Positions 1 through 11,589 of a DNA stretch of 64,000 bases are shown here, one piece after another. A program made the translations under genes and the position numbers. The notes beneath the pieces are model-generated. The model had not been told where the DNA came from, did not search any database, and was given only the letters and a program-made list of their open reading frames with translations. How positions within the stretch are numbered: position 1 is the first letter of the stretch; the number at the start of each line of letters is the position of its first letter. The DNA is from Microstegium vimineum. Its lineage: Eukaryota > Streptophyta > Magnoliopsida > Poales > Poaceae. Location: contig CM039129.1 in NCBI GenBank assembly GCA_022036555.1, forward strand, positions 26,958,553 through 27,022,552, read 5' to 3'.

Positions 1-1191
1 CATATTTCCAAGTATGGCAAATGTGCAAAATCCATACACCATCATGATGGGCATTACCTCTAGAAGCTACCTGCAAAAGATGAGCTCATTTGGCCAATAC
101 ATGGGATCGACCGATCCAAAGTATGGGGCCCCCAGGCCACCCACATGTCCCCTGTGCTGTGGGACACCTCCTGAGGGAAAAGTAGCAGGCCCACCTGCCA
201 TTGGGATTGGCCGATCCAGGTCAGGTGCCCAAAAGGTGCACCGACCTCCCCACCCACTCCCTGCATGCCTCCATGCACCCACTTGGTCTCCCCCATTGAT
301 CTAAGTCGGTTCTAATGACGGTTTGATCCTACGGTGGATGATGGAAGTGACAACGAATCGCTAACGTGGCACTAGGCTCTCCCTCTAGCTATAAATAGAC
401 CCCCTAGGCCCTCCCCTCTCACTCATGTCTCATTGGAGAAACTACTCTCTAGTATCCTAGCGGAGCTCTTCAGTAGTGTTATGCTGGTTGGAGGAGATTG
501 AGGAGATCCTTCTGAAGAAAGCCTCGGGTCTGTCGGGAATCTTCTCCGGAGTTCTTCCTCAGCGGATGCGAGTCTCTTGTAAGTTTAGCACTGGTAAGTG
601 ACTGCTTCTGAGTTCTTTATAGTATTCAGTATTCTAAATCTGGTTTAGCTGTTATACATCTTTTCATGCTTGTTCATCGCTTTACTCTAAGTAAAGTGCT
701 TTAGTCCTTAGCTGGGGTTAAAGTAGTAAGAATAGTGTAGACGTAGTGTCTAGACTAGATCTTACCTTTGTAAACTCCTTATCGCACGGATTGTTTGTGG
801 TAGCTAGTAGGTGGTGACAACCCTATCTAGTCTTTGTATTCCACCACGTGTGTAAGATAAGTTCTTAAAAGATAAGGCCTCAATACAACATGATGGCGCG
901 GTCTCGGTTAGAGTTTTGCCCTCTTTCTGATCTATCCCGTCGCCTCTTGCAAGAGAAGGGCCGATAAGGCCAGTATAACCAGCTATCCCTTGTTAGAGTT
1001 CTTGCTATATCAAACCTCTCAACCCAGTTATCAGTCTCCCTTGATCCATCATAGGACATATCTTTAATCCTAGTTAGATCACTATCATTCCCTGAGGAAA
1101 ATACGATACCTGGAATAGTCCTGGTGAAGTGCTACATCGGTATAATCTGTGCGCTTGCGGATTTATCCAATAGTCATAAGAAATACCAACA
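1..1191 (+). mobile_element. Ty3/gypsy LTR (3' part), probably solo
   Basis: This stretch reads as the promoter-to-end part of a plus-strand gypsy LTR; its start lies before the window. A segment around 305-345 resembles the pre-TATA part of the Athila-like LTRs found at 30.7-31.9 kb and 37.2-38.3 kb on the other strand. The last 100 bases, with a motif like tgcgcttgcgga, match the ends of those LTRs. The likely terminal CA is at 1190-1191. No primer-binding site follows, so it is either a solo LTR or a 3' LTR whose internal region lies to the left. Confidence 0.55.
390..397 (+). promoter_or_regulatory. TATA box of the LTR
   Basis: The motif tataaata sits in a pyrimidine-rich context. It occupies the same place relative to the conserved upstream segment as the TATA boxes of the related LTRs. 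It would drive transcription rightward. Confidence 0.4.
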
Positions 1192-3125
1192 ACCCCCTCT
1201 AGCCATTCTAGACCTTTCACCAGCAGACGCTAATCCAACATAGGCATTGAAGGCTCCAAGGCCAGCAAGTGCGAATCTGATGAAGTCTATCAAGTCAATT
1301 GATGACACAGGCAATATAGCCTCAACAAAGCCACGCAGGGCTCTACTATGACGAATAAACCTATGATACAATGGGCATCTAATCCAATTCCCTCTCCCTA
1401 GAGGGTCTTTCATTGAGACATGATTTCAACTACAGGTTTGCTCCTAGGCCACTTGGCCTGTCACCACCCCCGCCTTCTTGTTGGCAAAGCACTTCTTCTC
1501 CTTAGTTGCACCCTATTCGATTAGAACCGTGAGTGCCTCCATCTTGTTCTTGTCAATTGGCCTTTCAAAGTGTTGTGCATAAAAATCAAAGTCAGGAGGA
1601 TTCTGATTATTTTCTTCGCATGACAAGTCTCCCAATTTTCTAATAAGTAGAACCTAGGAAATTTGGATGGAATCCTTGCTCGAGTTGGCTACTGCTTGTT
1701 CTGCCAGTCTACTGCTTGTTCTTTTGGCTAAGCTCGGTGGCTGACTATTTTGCCTAACATTATTGAAATTGCTGGCTGATTGAGGTATTGGTGATGATGT
1801 ATCTCTATTTAACAATGGTTGTGGTATGGGTAGCAAGATTGATTCAATAAAGTTATCGATAGGTGCAACAAAGTAGTCACCATTAGAGTTATCATCATGT
1901 GTACTAACATTCTCATTTTGGGTCTCTGGTTCCATCTCAAGAGCATTATATATCACTACATCAACATTGCCCAACACATCAGACTGTGATAAAACATGTT
2001 GTAAGTTATCGTTGGGGTCTGTTGTATGAACCGTTGATTCTCAGGGGACATAGGTTGTTCTAAAATTGGTACAGTATATTGCACTAAATTGAGTTGGGTG
2101 TCCCTAACCAGTTGTTTGTGTTTGTTAGTTTGAAGATCTAACCCTTCCCTTGATTTAGAGTTTGTGGTGGGCAATGACATAGCAATGCTAGATTGTTCTG
2201 TAACCTCAAGTCGACTGGTTTCTACATTAGTAATTAATGTGGTAGGCTGCAATTTGGTTGTTTTATGCTCCTTGATCTCCACCGAGATTTTGGGTTTTGT
2301 TGTATGCTCCTTGATCTCCACCGAGACTTTGTTTTGGGGCCCACTGAGTAAGGTGATTAAGCATGAAACATTCAGATTCAAGGGGGTCAAGAGTAATATG
2401 TTGTAGTTGATAGGAACTATTACCTTAATGAGCATAAGTTGTCATTAGGGATGGTTGTCTTCTGGGTTTGAGCTTAGATGCGATTGGCTCGACGAAGGTG
2501 ACCCTCTTGATCTTCTCCTCTTACAAGTCTTCTCCTCGAAATGATGGTTGATGCCTTCCGAGCCTCTGGGGCTCCCCCTAATTCTTGTTGGTGGGGCGCC
2601 TCACCTGTTGGAGCTGATGTAATCCTCCATTCTCCCCTGCAGCATGAGTTCTGGCCCAACTGGAGAAACTGCGGTGGCGGCGCACCTAATGGTTGCGTCT
2701 GTCATCAATTCATAGTCGTCATCCTCTTGGATGGCGCCATGATGTCGCGGCCATGGTTGTGGCCACGCCTGTCATGTGTACGCTCACCCTCGGTGTTTGG
2801 GGACCCATAACTCCAGATGAACTCTCTGCATGGCTTGCGGTTCAGAGGACCACTAGCTCTCCCATGTCCCTGCAAGAAGGAAAGATTCTTCTACTACTTC
2901 CAAGTGGTTCCACAGGATGTAGACGTGGCCGCGCTTAAGGTCACCGGGGCGTCGTGGTGATGGGGTTCCTGTCTGGCTTGGTTTACCCTGAGCACCACCT
3001 CAGTGGGGATGTCTTGCACTATTCTAACTTCTACCAGAAATGAATATGATGGGAGTTGATTGCATGGGGAGAAAGAGGGTTCAAAGCTGTCGGCTCGAAG
3101 GTGACCGTTGCATGGCTTGACAATA
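1192..3125 (-). pseudogene. decayed transposon ORF remains
   Basis: Minus-strand frames at 1654-1977 and 1956-2435 are polar and low in complexity. A Ser/Arg stretch (KRTSSRLAEQAVANSS) resembles the basic linker before the reverse transcriptase in plant LINE or gag-like proteins. A direct repeat at about 2268-2335 encodes two copies of an ISVEIKEH-like unit. The rest, 2440-3125, is GC-rich and broken by stops in all frames. It lies just upstream, in minus-strand sense, of a LINE-like 3' end, so a degraded LINE is the simplest reading. No catalytic domain can be seen. Confidence 0.3.
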
Positions 3126-3232
3126 TTTTTTTTTCGGCGAAAGAAGAATTATATTATATAATAGCGGGGTACATCAACATGTTACAAGCACTCTGGATTA
3201 CACTAGATATATCCAGAAACTAATTTTCATCT
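3126..3232 (-). mobile_element. LINE-like 3' end with poly(A) tail
   Basis: A nine-base T run at 3126-3134 is followed by cggcgaaagaagaattatat and an AT-rich segment. This is the form that the 3' end of grass L1-type LINEs takes when read on the minus strand: a short untranslated region with a final oligo(A). Only the tail is recognisable, so the family is not certain. Confidence 0.4.
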
Positions 3233-4408
3233 AAATTATCCCCACGCCATAAAAGCTAAAAAACCGAACCTTTTTGACGCTTTGTATAGTGTTTGCACAT
3301 GCAAATATGGCAAAGAAATAGACTTGAGAACAAATGCCCAATGAACGACGGCCAACATTCTTGTAGGGGAAATTTGAGAATTTCTTCTTTTCTTTCTTCC
3401 TTCTTCTTTCTGTCACTGAAGAATGTGGAAGACGGTCTCAAACTTATTCCCCCTAGTCCTTCATCGTGGCCAGATCTAATATGAAAAAAGGAGAAGAGAC
3501 TGGGAAAAAATTATTCCATGGCGCGACATCAACTCCCCCTTCATGTGTCGTCCAGAAATAAAAGTCTCATGTAGTTATCCCGTGAAGTTGTGACGTCGTA
3601 GATGTGCCCTATCTTCAATGGACCCGCCATAAAGAAGCGATTCCACATGCTATCTCGCGTCCCCAGAGAGAAAACGAGGAAAAGAAAATTCCAGTACCAA
3701 AAGACTTGCCCGGAAAAACCATAATCCTTTAAACCTAATCTAATAGAAAACTTTTTAAAAACGGATGGATCCCTTCCCCTTAACCTCCGACGGATCCCGG
3801 GGGGAAGGGGGGGGTCAACAATGGAGGGATGTTGAGAGGCGAGGCAGCGGCGTACGGCCAGATGAGGAGGCGGGGCGGGGGGTATCAGGTCAATATAGAC
3901 AACCTCATAATCTACTACACGTATAGGGGACCCCAGACCCGCTAGAAGATTTCTAGGCTGTCTGCCCGTACGAGTCCCCTACCCTGCGCAACCAACCGGA
4001 AGGAACAGGGACGCGGTACCTGTGGCGTGCGGTAGGAGGGAAACGCGCAGAGAGCGGGGCCCAACTGCGAAGGTGAGTTGATTTTTGTCCCGTTTCGCGT
4101 GTAAAACTTTTTCAGATGAGCTAAAAAATCTATAATCATGAATGAAAGACTAAATTAAATTCTGTTTTAAACCCTTAAATTTTTTTTAAAAAATCCTTCA
4201 AATAAGATCGATAGAATTATTTAGATAAATTTTATTTTATAAATATGTGGACCCCCCTGTTGTTGATAATATGAAAATTTAGTATAAAAGATGATGGATA
4301 CGGAAAAAATTTCTATAGAACAAGAAAATTTTCTGACCTTAAAAGGGAAAATTTCCCTTTTGGAAAGTATATAGAGGATGAAAGGTGCGGATAGCCTAAA
4401 AGATTTTG
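3233..4408. other. intergenic stretch without recognisable features
   Basis: AT-rich and GC-rich patches alternate here. No frame is longer than about 65 codons and none resembles a known domain. A G-rich tract lies at about 3798-3812. I see no terminal repeats or target duplications. Confidence 0.4.
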
Positions 4409-4530
4409 TGAAGCCACGTCACTTAGGACCCCCTCCCACATCAGTTTGTTCTCAAGAGGCGTTTCAGCGTTTTCTGAAGCCACGTCATTGGACCCATCCT
4501 ACATAGTTTGTTTAAGGAGAGGGCAACGCA
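4409..4530. repeat. short direct repeat pair
   Basis: Two segments beginning gaagccacgtca, at about 4410 and 4475, continue with similar sequence through a cccatcctacatagtttgtt-like stretch. The pair is imperfect, about 50 bases each, and starts 65 bases apart. It could be the remains of a small tandem duplication or of a MITE. Confidence 0.3.
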
Positions 4531-4852
4531 GGTTTGCAGCAAAGTCCTTTTGGGTCGTTCTTCCAAAAGGGGTAGTGCCCAATTCAAAAAAAAAAGGGGG
4601 TGTACGTGCCCCTACATGTTCTCCTTCCCAAGCATCTGTAACACCGCCCCCAGCCACCCCCCACCCTCGTCCCCGGGTAATGTCATGGAATGCATGACGC
4701 ACACTACTTCTTGCTTCATACATTAACTCTTCAATTTTGTTTCCTCCCGCTGCAGCTTCCCCTACCCAAACCAGCGGAAGCCCAAATAAACCGTCCTCCC
4801 CTCTATCGGTTTTGGTCCTGTTTTGATCCACTATAACTAAGGGTTTTTTTTA

Positions 4853-5095
4853 AACCTCGAGCTTACCCGCCAGACAAATCTTTGACACTAATTTGAGATT
4901 AAAAATAGATTAAGTACAAAACTCATTACACGGATTAAGGCTAAATTACGGACGAATCGATTTGTCTTAATAGGGGGTCCACTGTTTAAGTCAATAAACA
5001 TGTGTAATGTTGGATTAAATTTGACTTAATGATTCGTCTCGTTAATTAGTTACCCTGTGCAATTGTTTTTTAATAGCTCTATTAATTTCCCAGTC
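4853..5095. mobile_element. MITE-like fragment
   Basis: The segment contains aatagattaagtacaaaactcattacacggattaaggctaaattacggacgaatcg, then further on an inverted-like ttaatgattcgtctcgttaattag. Paired gacgaatc / gattcgtc blocks with taattag motifs are typical of a very common grass MITE group. I cannot define terminal repeats or a target duplication. Confidence 0.4.
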
Positions 5096-5262
5096 AAGAG
5101 TGTAGCTTGCTTTTCTCCTGTAGATATCCCTTTGTTGTCACGTCATTGATCCTGTGACTTCATCTTTGGGCGTTAGACAAAGCACAAAATTGATTGAAGG
5201 TGGATATTGCTTGAGGTACTTTTCCCGGATTGTGCCACCCTTTGGGGGCCCGAGAGGACCTT

Positions 5263-5281
5263 GGGGGTCGGCCCGACCCCC
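5263..5281. repeat. perfect GC-rich palindrome
   Basis: Nine-base arms (ggggg tcgg and its complement) flank a single C. It lies in a G/C-rich segment of about 80 bases in otherwise AT-rich DNA, and could form a stable hairpin in single-stranded DNA or RNA. Confidence 0.5.
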
Positions 5282-5282
5282 T

Positions 5283-6084
5283 TATGGGGCCCCTTTCCCG
5301 GGGTCCTGTTTTGCTCCAATTGTCATTTCCTGCATTCACACATTCAAGCCACATGTAGAACCAATTATTGATAGATTTTATGTTCATGCTATGTTGTTTT
5401 TTCTTTGATTTCTGAGTCTGTTGACGGGGGTTTTGTATATAAAAATTATGGTTTATCTACCATCAATACTTTGCTGATGGGGAGCATATTCCATGTGAGT
5501 GTTTTTGGGTTTTTGGGTATGGTCATTCATAGTTTTTATTTTGGGAAAGATGGTGCTATTGAAGAGGGTGCATCATGCACCCTCTATAAAAAGAATTAGT
5601 TAGCGGCTCTCAATTATGACGAGATGTTTACAAAATTGTCTTTCAGTGAAATAAATTTTTTATTATTAAAGTACGAGACATTTTTTTGGTAAAATATGTA
5701 TTGCAAAGGATTGTTCCACTTATCTTTGCATAATGATGTTTGTAATAAAGTTGTAACAATGCTATTATCTTAGATGACTCAAATATTTGGCATATGACTT
5801 TATTATGTTAATTTTGGTTGTCTTCAAAGCTAGCAAATCTGAATTTAATATCAAAATTTAAAGGCTGCGAAGGCGAGGAACAATGCTCATGAGAGAACAA
5901 ATCTCTTATGAAATGTTGATATACCAAACAATGCCCATGTGTTTCCAATGGGATTACCGAAAAAATTTATTCAAAAGAAAACACCATCATAATCATCACA
6001 ATCCAAGTTCTACTACACTACGAAATTCTCTCAAATCTCTCCGTTGTTTGATATATCAGTGTTTCGATGCACATTGTTAAGTGG
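5283..6084. other. AT-rich stretch without recognisable features
   Basis: Small frames (for example 5405-5599 and 5883-6080, plus) show no known domain. The position, downstream of a minus-strand copia pol end, means part of it may be the decayed 3' untranslated region or LTR of that element, but no LTR end can be named. Confidence 0.35.
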
Positions 6085-7960
6085 AACATGCACTAAAATT
6101 TAGAGGTTACACTTGTTCATAACTGAACAATGGATTTATACCTTGAATGACAACTTTATGCAAAATAAGTTTGACCTAAGTCACTTACTGATACTAGTTT
6201 CACCGCTTTTGGTCCATATATATCAAACTTCTGGGTCTTTCATGAATCCCTATAGACCACTCAAATCCCATAGACTATGACTATTAATCAAACTCATATA
6301 GATGTGTTGCTCAAAAGATGTTCTGTAGGAAATTATTTCTTTAGCAAGCCACTTAGAACACATAAGGTGAAAAAAACATGTCAGAAAAAGGAAAGATATG
6401 GGTCTAGTTAAGGGTTTCCCTCACAGTCTATTTCCCTTACGGTCTATCAACAACTTGTTTCACCATTATACTATATGGGATTGCCGATACATAGAATAGA
6501 TTATCATAATGGAAGACTTCATATAGGTCTCAAACCCATCTCACTCGATGCACTATCTATCACATTATGTGATAGTCCTTTAGTAAATTGACCTGCTATT
6601 TTTTTTAGATGAATGACATATTCCAACACTGTCACTCTAGAGTTTTTAACTTTCTAACATATTTTAACTACCTATTTACATGTGTCTATTTACATGTATT
6701 ATTACTTCATATTATCCTTAAAATTGTCCAACCTGGTTATCACAGTTCATAGAAATAAACTGTATAGATTTTTCTACTATCGATAAATCTATAAGGAGTT
6801 CATGAAGCCACTCGGCCTCAATAGTGACAATGTCTATTGTTGTGAGTTTTACAAATAGTAGAAAAATGGGTTTCTACTGGCACCTCACAAAAAATAGCAC
6901 CCGGTCGATTTTGGTTATGACACGTCTGTATAGAAAAACGGTTCCCAACCGTTCCGAACCACCTGTAGAAAAACGATTTCTACAGGCGGTTGACTTAAGA
7001 AAAAACCCCATGTAGAAACACTTGATTTTACAACCGTATGTAGAAATCGATTTCTACAGGCTTAAGACAAACCGTCACTAGAAATATGGGACCTGATTTT
7101 TTTTATTTTTGTAAATAATCTCGGATAGAAAAACTTTCTACATGAAAGTTGTAGATATTAAAAAGTTATGAAACTTTGTAGTTTACAACTTTTTCATTTG
7201 AAATCATCTTATTGAAAAATACGTTCAAATGTGTCAAATTTGAAATTCAAAATTTTGTAAACAATCTCGGATGGAAAAACTTTCTAAATAAAGTTGTATA
7301 TCTCAAAAAGTTATGAAACTTTGTAGTTTACAACTTTTTCATTTAAATTAGTTTAGTGGCTCAAACAATCAATTTACAGTCGGTTTAGTATGAATGTGGT
7401 GAACTAAAACCGAATCTAGACACAGTGAGTCATGGGTGGAGTGGTAGAGGGGGGGATCACGCGGGGTGAGGTCTTTGGGTTTGAATCTCCACCGAAGCAC
7501 AGTTTGCGATTTTACGCGAAAGAATGCCGACTTGTGCCTTGTGACGGAGACGGGTGAGCAGATTACTTGTGGGCTTTTTCCCACAATTTAAATATTTTTT
7601 TTTCTATTTTAGAAACGCGGGTTCTGGACAAATATTTTTTACAGGCGGTTCGTTAAGAGAACCGCCTATAGAAATCAATTTTTAGAGGCGGTTCGTAAGA
7701 AACCACCTATAGAAATCGCTCATTTCTACTGGCCCCCAGCACAAGCGGTTCGGAAAAAACGCCTATGAAAATGGGTTCCGAACCGCTATATATGCCTTTT
7801 TTCTACTAGTGTTATTTACCATGGTCGACCTTGTTAAGATGGTTTGCTTTTCAAAAATTTTATGAGACAACACCAGAGTTATAGAAAGGATAAGACTACC
7901 ACTTAAAAGGGGCACAAGACATAGGGGTGTGTTTGAGAGAGTGTATACCCAGAGTCTGGC
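6085..7960 (-). pseudogene. copia RNase H pseudogene, split
   Basis: Minus-strand codons across 7960-7815 and 6851-6520 together give the C-terminal RNase H part of a Ty1/copia polyprotein. Before the break the residues KQTILTRSTM are readable. After it come EAEWLHELLIDL and NCDNQV, and the frame ends near 6520 with FTKGLSHNVIDSASSEMGLRP, the usual pol end of one grass copia group. Several stops lie between these blocks. The 6085-6520 part is presumed 3' untranslated region. A CACTA-like element sits inside the RNase H region. The rest of pol is missing to the right. Confidence 0.65.
6852..7811. mobile_element. non-autonomous CACTA-like element
   Basis: The right end reads, on the minus strand, CACTAGTAGAAAAAAGG. 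The left end is CAAATAGTAGAAAAATGG, a decayed copy of the same terminal inverted repeat. The three bases TTA flank both ends (6849-6851 and 7812-7814), matching the 3-bp target duplication of CACTA transposons. Subterminal regions repeat ggcggtt / aaccgcc and gatttctacaggc motifs in both orientations, as expected for transposase binding arrays. The 960-bp interior codes for nothing. It contains a tandem duplication of about 90 bases (near 7117-7210 and 7263-7350). Confidence 0.75.
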
Positions 7961-8190
7961 CCGGGGACCTGGCTCAGGACAGCCAAAGCCTGGTTCACCA
8001 GGGGGGCAACCTCTTGTGTTTCCAGGCTCAGGACAGCCAGAGCCTGGTTCACAGGTGCAAACCTTGTGTTTGGTTTCGCGCACATATTCAGCTGGCCCCG
8101 GGCTGGTTGTGTATGGTTTGGCAGCAAGAGCCCAAACCCAAGGCCAACTACCATCAACCTCTCGGCCGAGAATGTGTTTGTTTCCTAGCC
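7924..8190. mobile_element. possible Tourist/PIF-type MITE
   Basis: The ends GGGGTGTGTTTG (left) and, on the minus strand, GGCTAGGAAACAAACACA (right) resemble PIF/Tourist terminal repeats, although they match only loosely. The interior has a 54-bp tandem duplication starting at 7971 and 8025, with ggctcaggacagcc...agcctggttcac in each unit. No clear target duplication was found, so this is tentative. Confidence 0.35.
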
Positions 8191-8247
8191 AGGCTACCAA
8201 CTAACTCCAACTTCCAATTTCAGATTGAGAACAACAAAAGGAAGCAT

Positions 8248-8748
8248 TGTCGACGAAATATGCGTCGCAGTCTACCTAGGGGGTACCTACGGTAATAGAT
8301 TGTAGGCGGAGGTGTGGCGACGATGATTTAAGCGTAACACAAAGAGCGTAGACACGACGATTTTTTTACAGGTCCAGGTCAGCAAATCGCTATAATACCC
8401 TACGTCCTGTGTTTTGGTGGCTGGATTGATATGAGTATTAGGTTACACGGGGTGTAGATGAGATCTAAGAGGTTGTGAGAGTTTTTTTTCGAGGGGGTCC
8501 CTGCTGCCTTATATAGCCGGGGAGCAGGGTTACAGTTTCCATATCCTAACGGGATTATGATCTGCCCCTCATGGCAAGGGACCCGAGTTTTATCTATTTT
8601 AGGATCTTTTTTGGGCGAGAAAGACTTCTTGGGAGTCCCTGGCGTCACGACGGGCTGGTCGCGTGCCGCAGGGCCCGCGAGCTGGGCCGTCTTCCGGTCA
8701 GCAGGCCCATAAGGTCCCGGGGGTTTTTCCGAGGTAATATCCCCAACA
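8248..8748 (-). mobile_element. Tat-type gypsy 3' LTR
   Basis: The minus strand starts TGTTGGGGATATTACCTCGG at 8748 and ends near 8248 with ...cgtcgaca, giving terminal TG/CA and 501 bp. A TATATAA box lies at about 8510-8516 on the minus strand. The purine-rich ccggggact directly before the LTR start (8749-8757) fits a polypurine tract. These ends are known from grass Tat/RIRE2-like gypsy LTRs. The internal region lies to the right. Confidence 0.65.
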
Positions 8749-10590
8749 AGTCCCCGGCACGTTATATTTTTTTGGCGAGTCTGCAGCGTTGGCCTTGGAG
8801 GTGTTCATCTGGTCGCCATCATGCGAAGTCGTCTTTGCAGAGCCCCAAACCCCGGGTTTGGGGTTTGGTCGAGGGATCCTTGGAGAGGCTTCCTGACCAG
8901 GTCGGGCTGGTCGAGAACGTCGTAGCTTGATGCATGAGCATGTTGCCTTGTAGATGCTGCATGTGCTTGTCAAAAGGGGTTGTGACGTGCGGAATAAGAA
9001 AAAAAAAATTTGGGAAAGGTCCTTCTCGGTAAAGTGTACCCATTTCGGTTTCTGCAAAAAACAACAAAAGAAAAAAAAGCTTTTTTGAGAAGAAAATTGG
9101 TACAGTCCCCCGGGCTGGGTTGAAGTGTACCCACTTAGCCCCCGAGGGGTTGGTAGAGGTGAATTATGCCGTGGTCCCCTGCTTTATAAAAAGATGCATA
9201 AGGTAGAAAACTAAAGATGGAAGCATGATTTTTTCTTTAAAACAAATTTCGAATACCTTTGCCCCCGAGCTTGATGTAAGAAACTAAAAGCTTCTTGTAT
9301 CAGGATTATAATTAAAAACTGAAAACGAGTTTAGTAAAAAAACTACTATGAATCCCCGTACCCCCCAAGTTGGTGCGAGAAGTAAAAGGGTTCTCGCATC
9401 AGAGTCATATTGCTTGGTTCGCAGTCCCTGGTTTCTTTCCCCCAGGTGTTGTGTTGCTTCGCGCCCCCCTTTGCGCAGGGGCCGCAGCCCCCAACCCTTG
9501 CTTGGTGTAATTTGGACGAAGTCCTGATCCTGGTGGGGGTATGCGACCAAGCAGCTGAGTCGTGGCGGCTGTCGACGAAGTCCCCAAATATCGTTGTACC
9601 GCAAGTTTGTGGTGCTTGGGTTTTCCAGGCTACTATAGCCCTGTTACTGTAGCTGCCCAAAAAAAAGATATAAAAAATTTTGCTCGTCCAGTCCCCGGGA
9701 CTGTGGTGTTAGTGGTATTTCGGAAAAAACATTAACCCAAGGGGGGGGTAGGTTAATTTTAAAGTAAATATAAGATGAAAGAATTAAAAAATAACAAATG
9801 GGCCAAATTAACTACGCGGTTAGCGGCCCAAGTCATTGCGCAAGAAACTTGTGTCGTGGCGGTTTGTATTTTATCGTTGCGTTTTCCCAAAAAAACCCCC
9901 GGAGGCGAAAACACCGCGCCGCTCGGGATAAAAGGCGGACTTAGTATTGGCGGAGCGGGAAAGGGGCGCGGGCTTTGTTCCTTCGTGAGCGCGTTGGAGA
10001 TCCGAAGAGTTGTAGTCTCATTGCTCTAGGGTGCGTATATAGGATACGAGGGGGCCGGAGGCTTTGCTGCTATTCGGGTGAGGAACGAGGTGAAAAGGGT
10101 TTTTCGATTCTTTTCTCGCTGTTGGTCGCAGGGGTGAGCAAAGATCAAAAAGGGTTTTTTTGCGCTGTGGGTTTTGGGGGGGGGGGGGGTGGATCTTGGC
10201 GGTGCAAACTTCACGACGGGTTCGGCCCCCTTGTTGATGCTGCCGGGGACTTCCGCTTTCGGATCTTTTCTTCGTGTCGTCGAGGATGGTGGCAATGTCC
10301 GCGTGTATCTGAAAACCCCCGTCAGGTGTGTGTGTCTTCCCCAAGGGGTTTTTGAGATGGGCGTGATTCATTTTCTTGTCTTTTTCGGTGGATTCAGGAT
10401 TTTTGTCGACCTTACTGCCCTTTTGCGAAGTTGCCTTTGAGCAGCGCTTCCTCGAGGGGCCCATCATCGGGAAGGTTTGTTCTTTTTACGGTGTTGAGAG
10501 GTTGATGTTGCGAGGGCGAGATTCTATTGGGCGGCGCTTATTTGCAAAGGGGAGTGGTGGTTGGAGAAAGACATTGCGATGTATTTCGGG
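8749..10590 (-). mobile_element. Tat-type gypsy 3' internal region
   Basis: The segment contains several C-rich blocks (such as agtccccgg, agcccccgag and tgcccccgagctt) at 8749, 9100-9155, 9260 and 9360, typical of the polypurine-like repeats upstream of Tat 3' LTRs read on the minus strand. No sense-strand pol domain is visible. A plus-strand frame may be an antisense ORF (see 10174-10645). The block ends abruptly at 10590 where Sirevirus A starts, and seems to resume at 27639. Base quality looks poor here. Confidence 0.45.
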
Positions 10591-10645
10591 TGCGAACAAA
10601 ATGGTGGATAAGTACCCCTGTTTGTTGGGGCTTTGTGATGAGTGA
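10174..10645 (+). pseudogene. possible antisense ORF of Tat element, part 1
   Basis: Plus-strand frames in 10174-10440 and 10376-10590 read as coding-like sequence (for example DGGNVRVYLKTPV and LPFCEVAFEQRFLEGPIIGK) with shifts between frames. It is on the strand opposite to the element's gag. Antisense ORFs between pol and the 3' LTR are known in Tat elements; I do not recognise a domain. The end beyond 10590 is Sirevirus LTR, so the gene is cut by that insertion. Frames are unreliable because of probable base errors. Confidence 0.3.
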
Positions 10646-10861
10646 TTGACCAAAAAACATGGTGTTTCAGTTTGAGTGACTTAAACCTAACCCCTTTCGA
10701 AAGCAGAAAACATGTGTGTTTTATTGGGGTTTGTGGGTGCGGTGCTATGCCTAGTGACAGTGGTCAAATTTGGGGTGGAGAAGGTCGAGTAGAGGCTTGT
10801 CGTGTCGATGGACTGATAGGGTGGGAAAGGGGGGAAACGGGGCTCGGACTAGGTACCCTGG
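10591..10861 (+). mobile_element. Sirevirus A 5' LTR, first part
   Basis: It begins TGCGAACAAAATGGTGGATAAG and matches the start of the LTRs at 25710, 52106 and 62693, but with many neighbour-copying differences (for example acccatg read as acccctg). It stops where the BARE-type LTR begins at 10862 and resumes at 16726. Confidence 0.8.
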
Positions 10862-11498
10862 TGTGGAAAACGAGGTTGCTACGCCCAGTCGAAAACAAAA
10901 CCTTTTTTACCTCATAAACCAAAATCTACTGCTTGTTACAGGGTTTGGGATTACCCCTAGAGCGCAGGGCAGCAGGGGGACGACTTGATGTAGTCGTGCG
11001 CGTCACAGCAGGCAGTGCAGTTGCGTGGTGTCCGTCTCAACCCCCTCCCCTTGCGGGTTCGTCCTTGTGCTCCGATTCAGCACCTCCCAGGAATCCCACG
11101 TGCAGGGAGGAAGCGTTATGCCTCCGGACGCTAGATCCCCGAGGAGCAAAAAAACGCGAGCGTGGGGAGGCGCGGGGGCTTTCCAAAAAAGGGGTGGATC
11201 AATCTTGCCCCCCCGCCCACCCCTTGCTTATATAGGGGTCCTAACGAGCTCCCCCGGTGGAGGCCCCTTAGAAACCCCAAAACCCAGTCTAAATTTGGGG
11301 CCCAAACCCCAATTAGGCTTCCAGCCCCTTAAGCGTGCGACCCCATGGGCTCACGCTACATAGACATGGCCCAAGTACTCTTACTCGACCAATAGTTGAT
11401 TGCGGCCTCTAGCAAGGCTGTCAACTCCTATGCATACGCTTGATCATATCAGACGAACCACCCATGACCCTGTACAAGTTTTTCCCTTTGCCACTTCA
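10862..11498 (-). mobile_element. truncated 3' LTR of BARE-type element
   Basis: Aligns by eye to the end half of the LTRs at 15496-16725 and 43035-44274 (rc), from the terminal tgtggaaaacgagg to ttccctttgcc. There it joins the decayed end of pol, so a deletion removed RNase H, the polypurine tract and the first half of the LTR. A minus-strand TATATAAG is at 11227-11234. Confidence 0.75.
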
Positions 11499-11589
11499 AA
11501 TCCGTATGTATTTTGCACATTTTGATCTAACTTGATGGAAACACATCTTTGCCCTTTCAATACTTAAGAATTTTTTTAAACAAGCGTCA

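Noticed and set aside
7763..8295. overlapping 145-, 122- and 91-codon ORFs as genes
   Set aside because: They come from a MITE-like segment with a 54-bp tandem duplication, open on both strands by composition.
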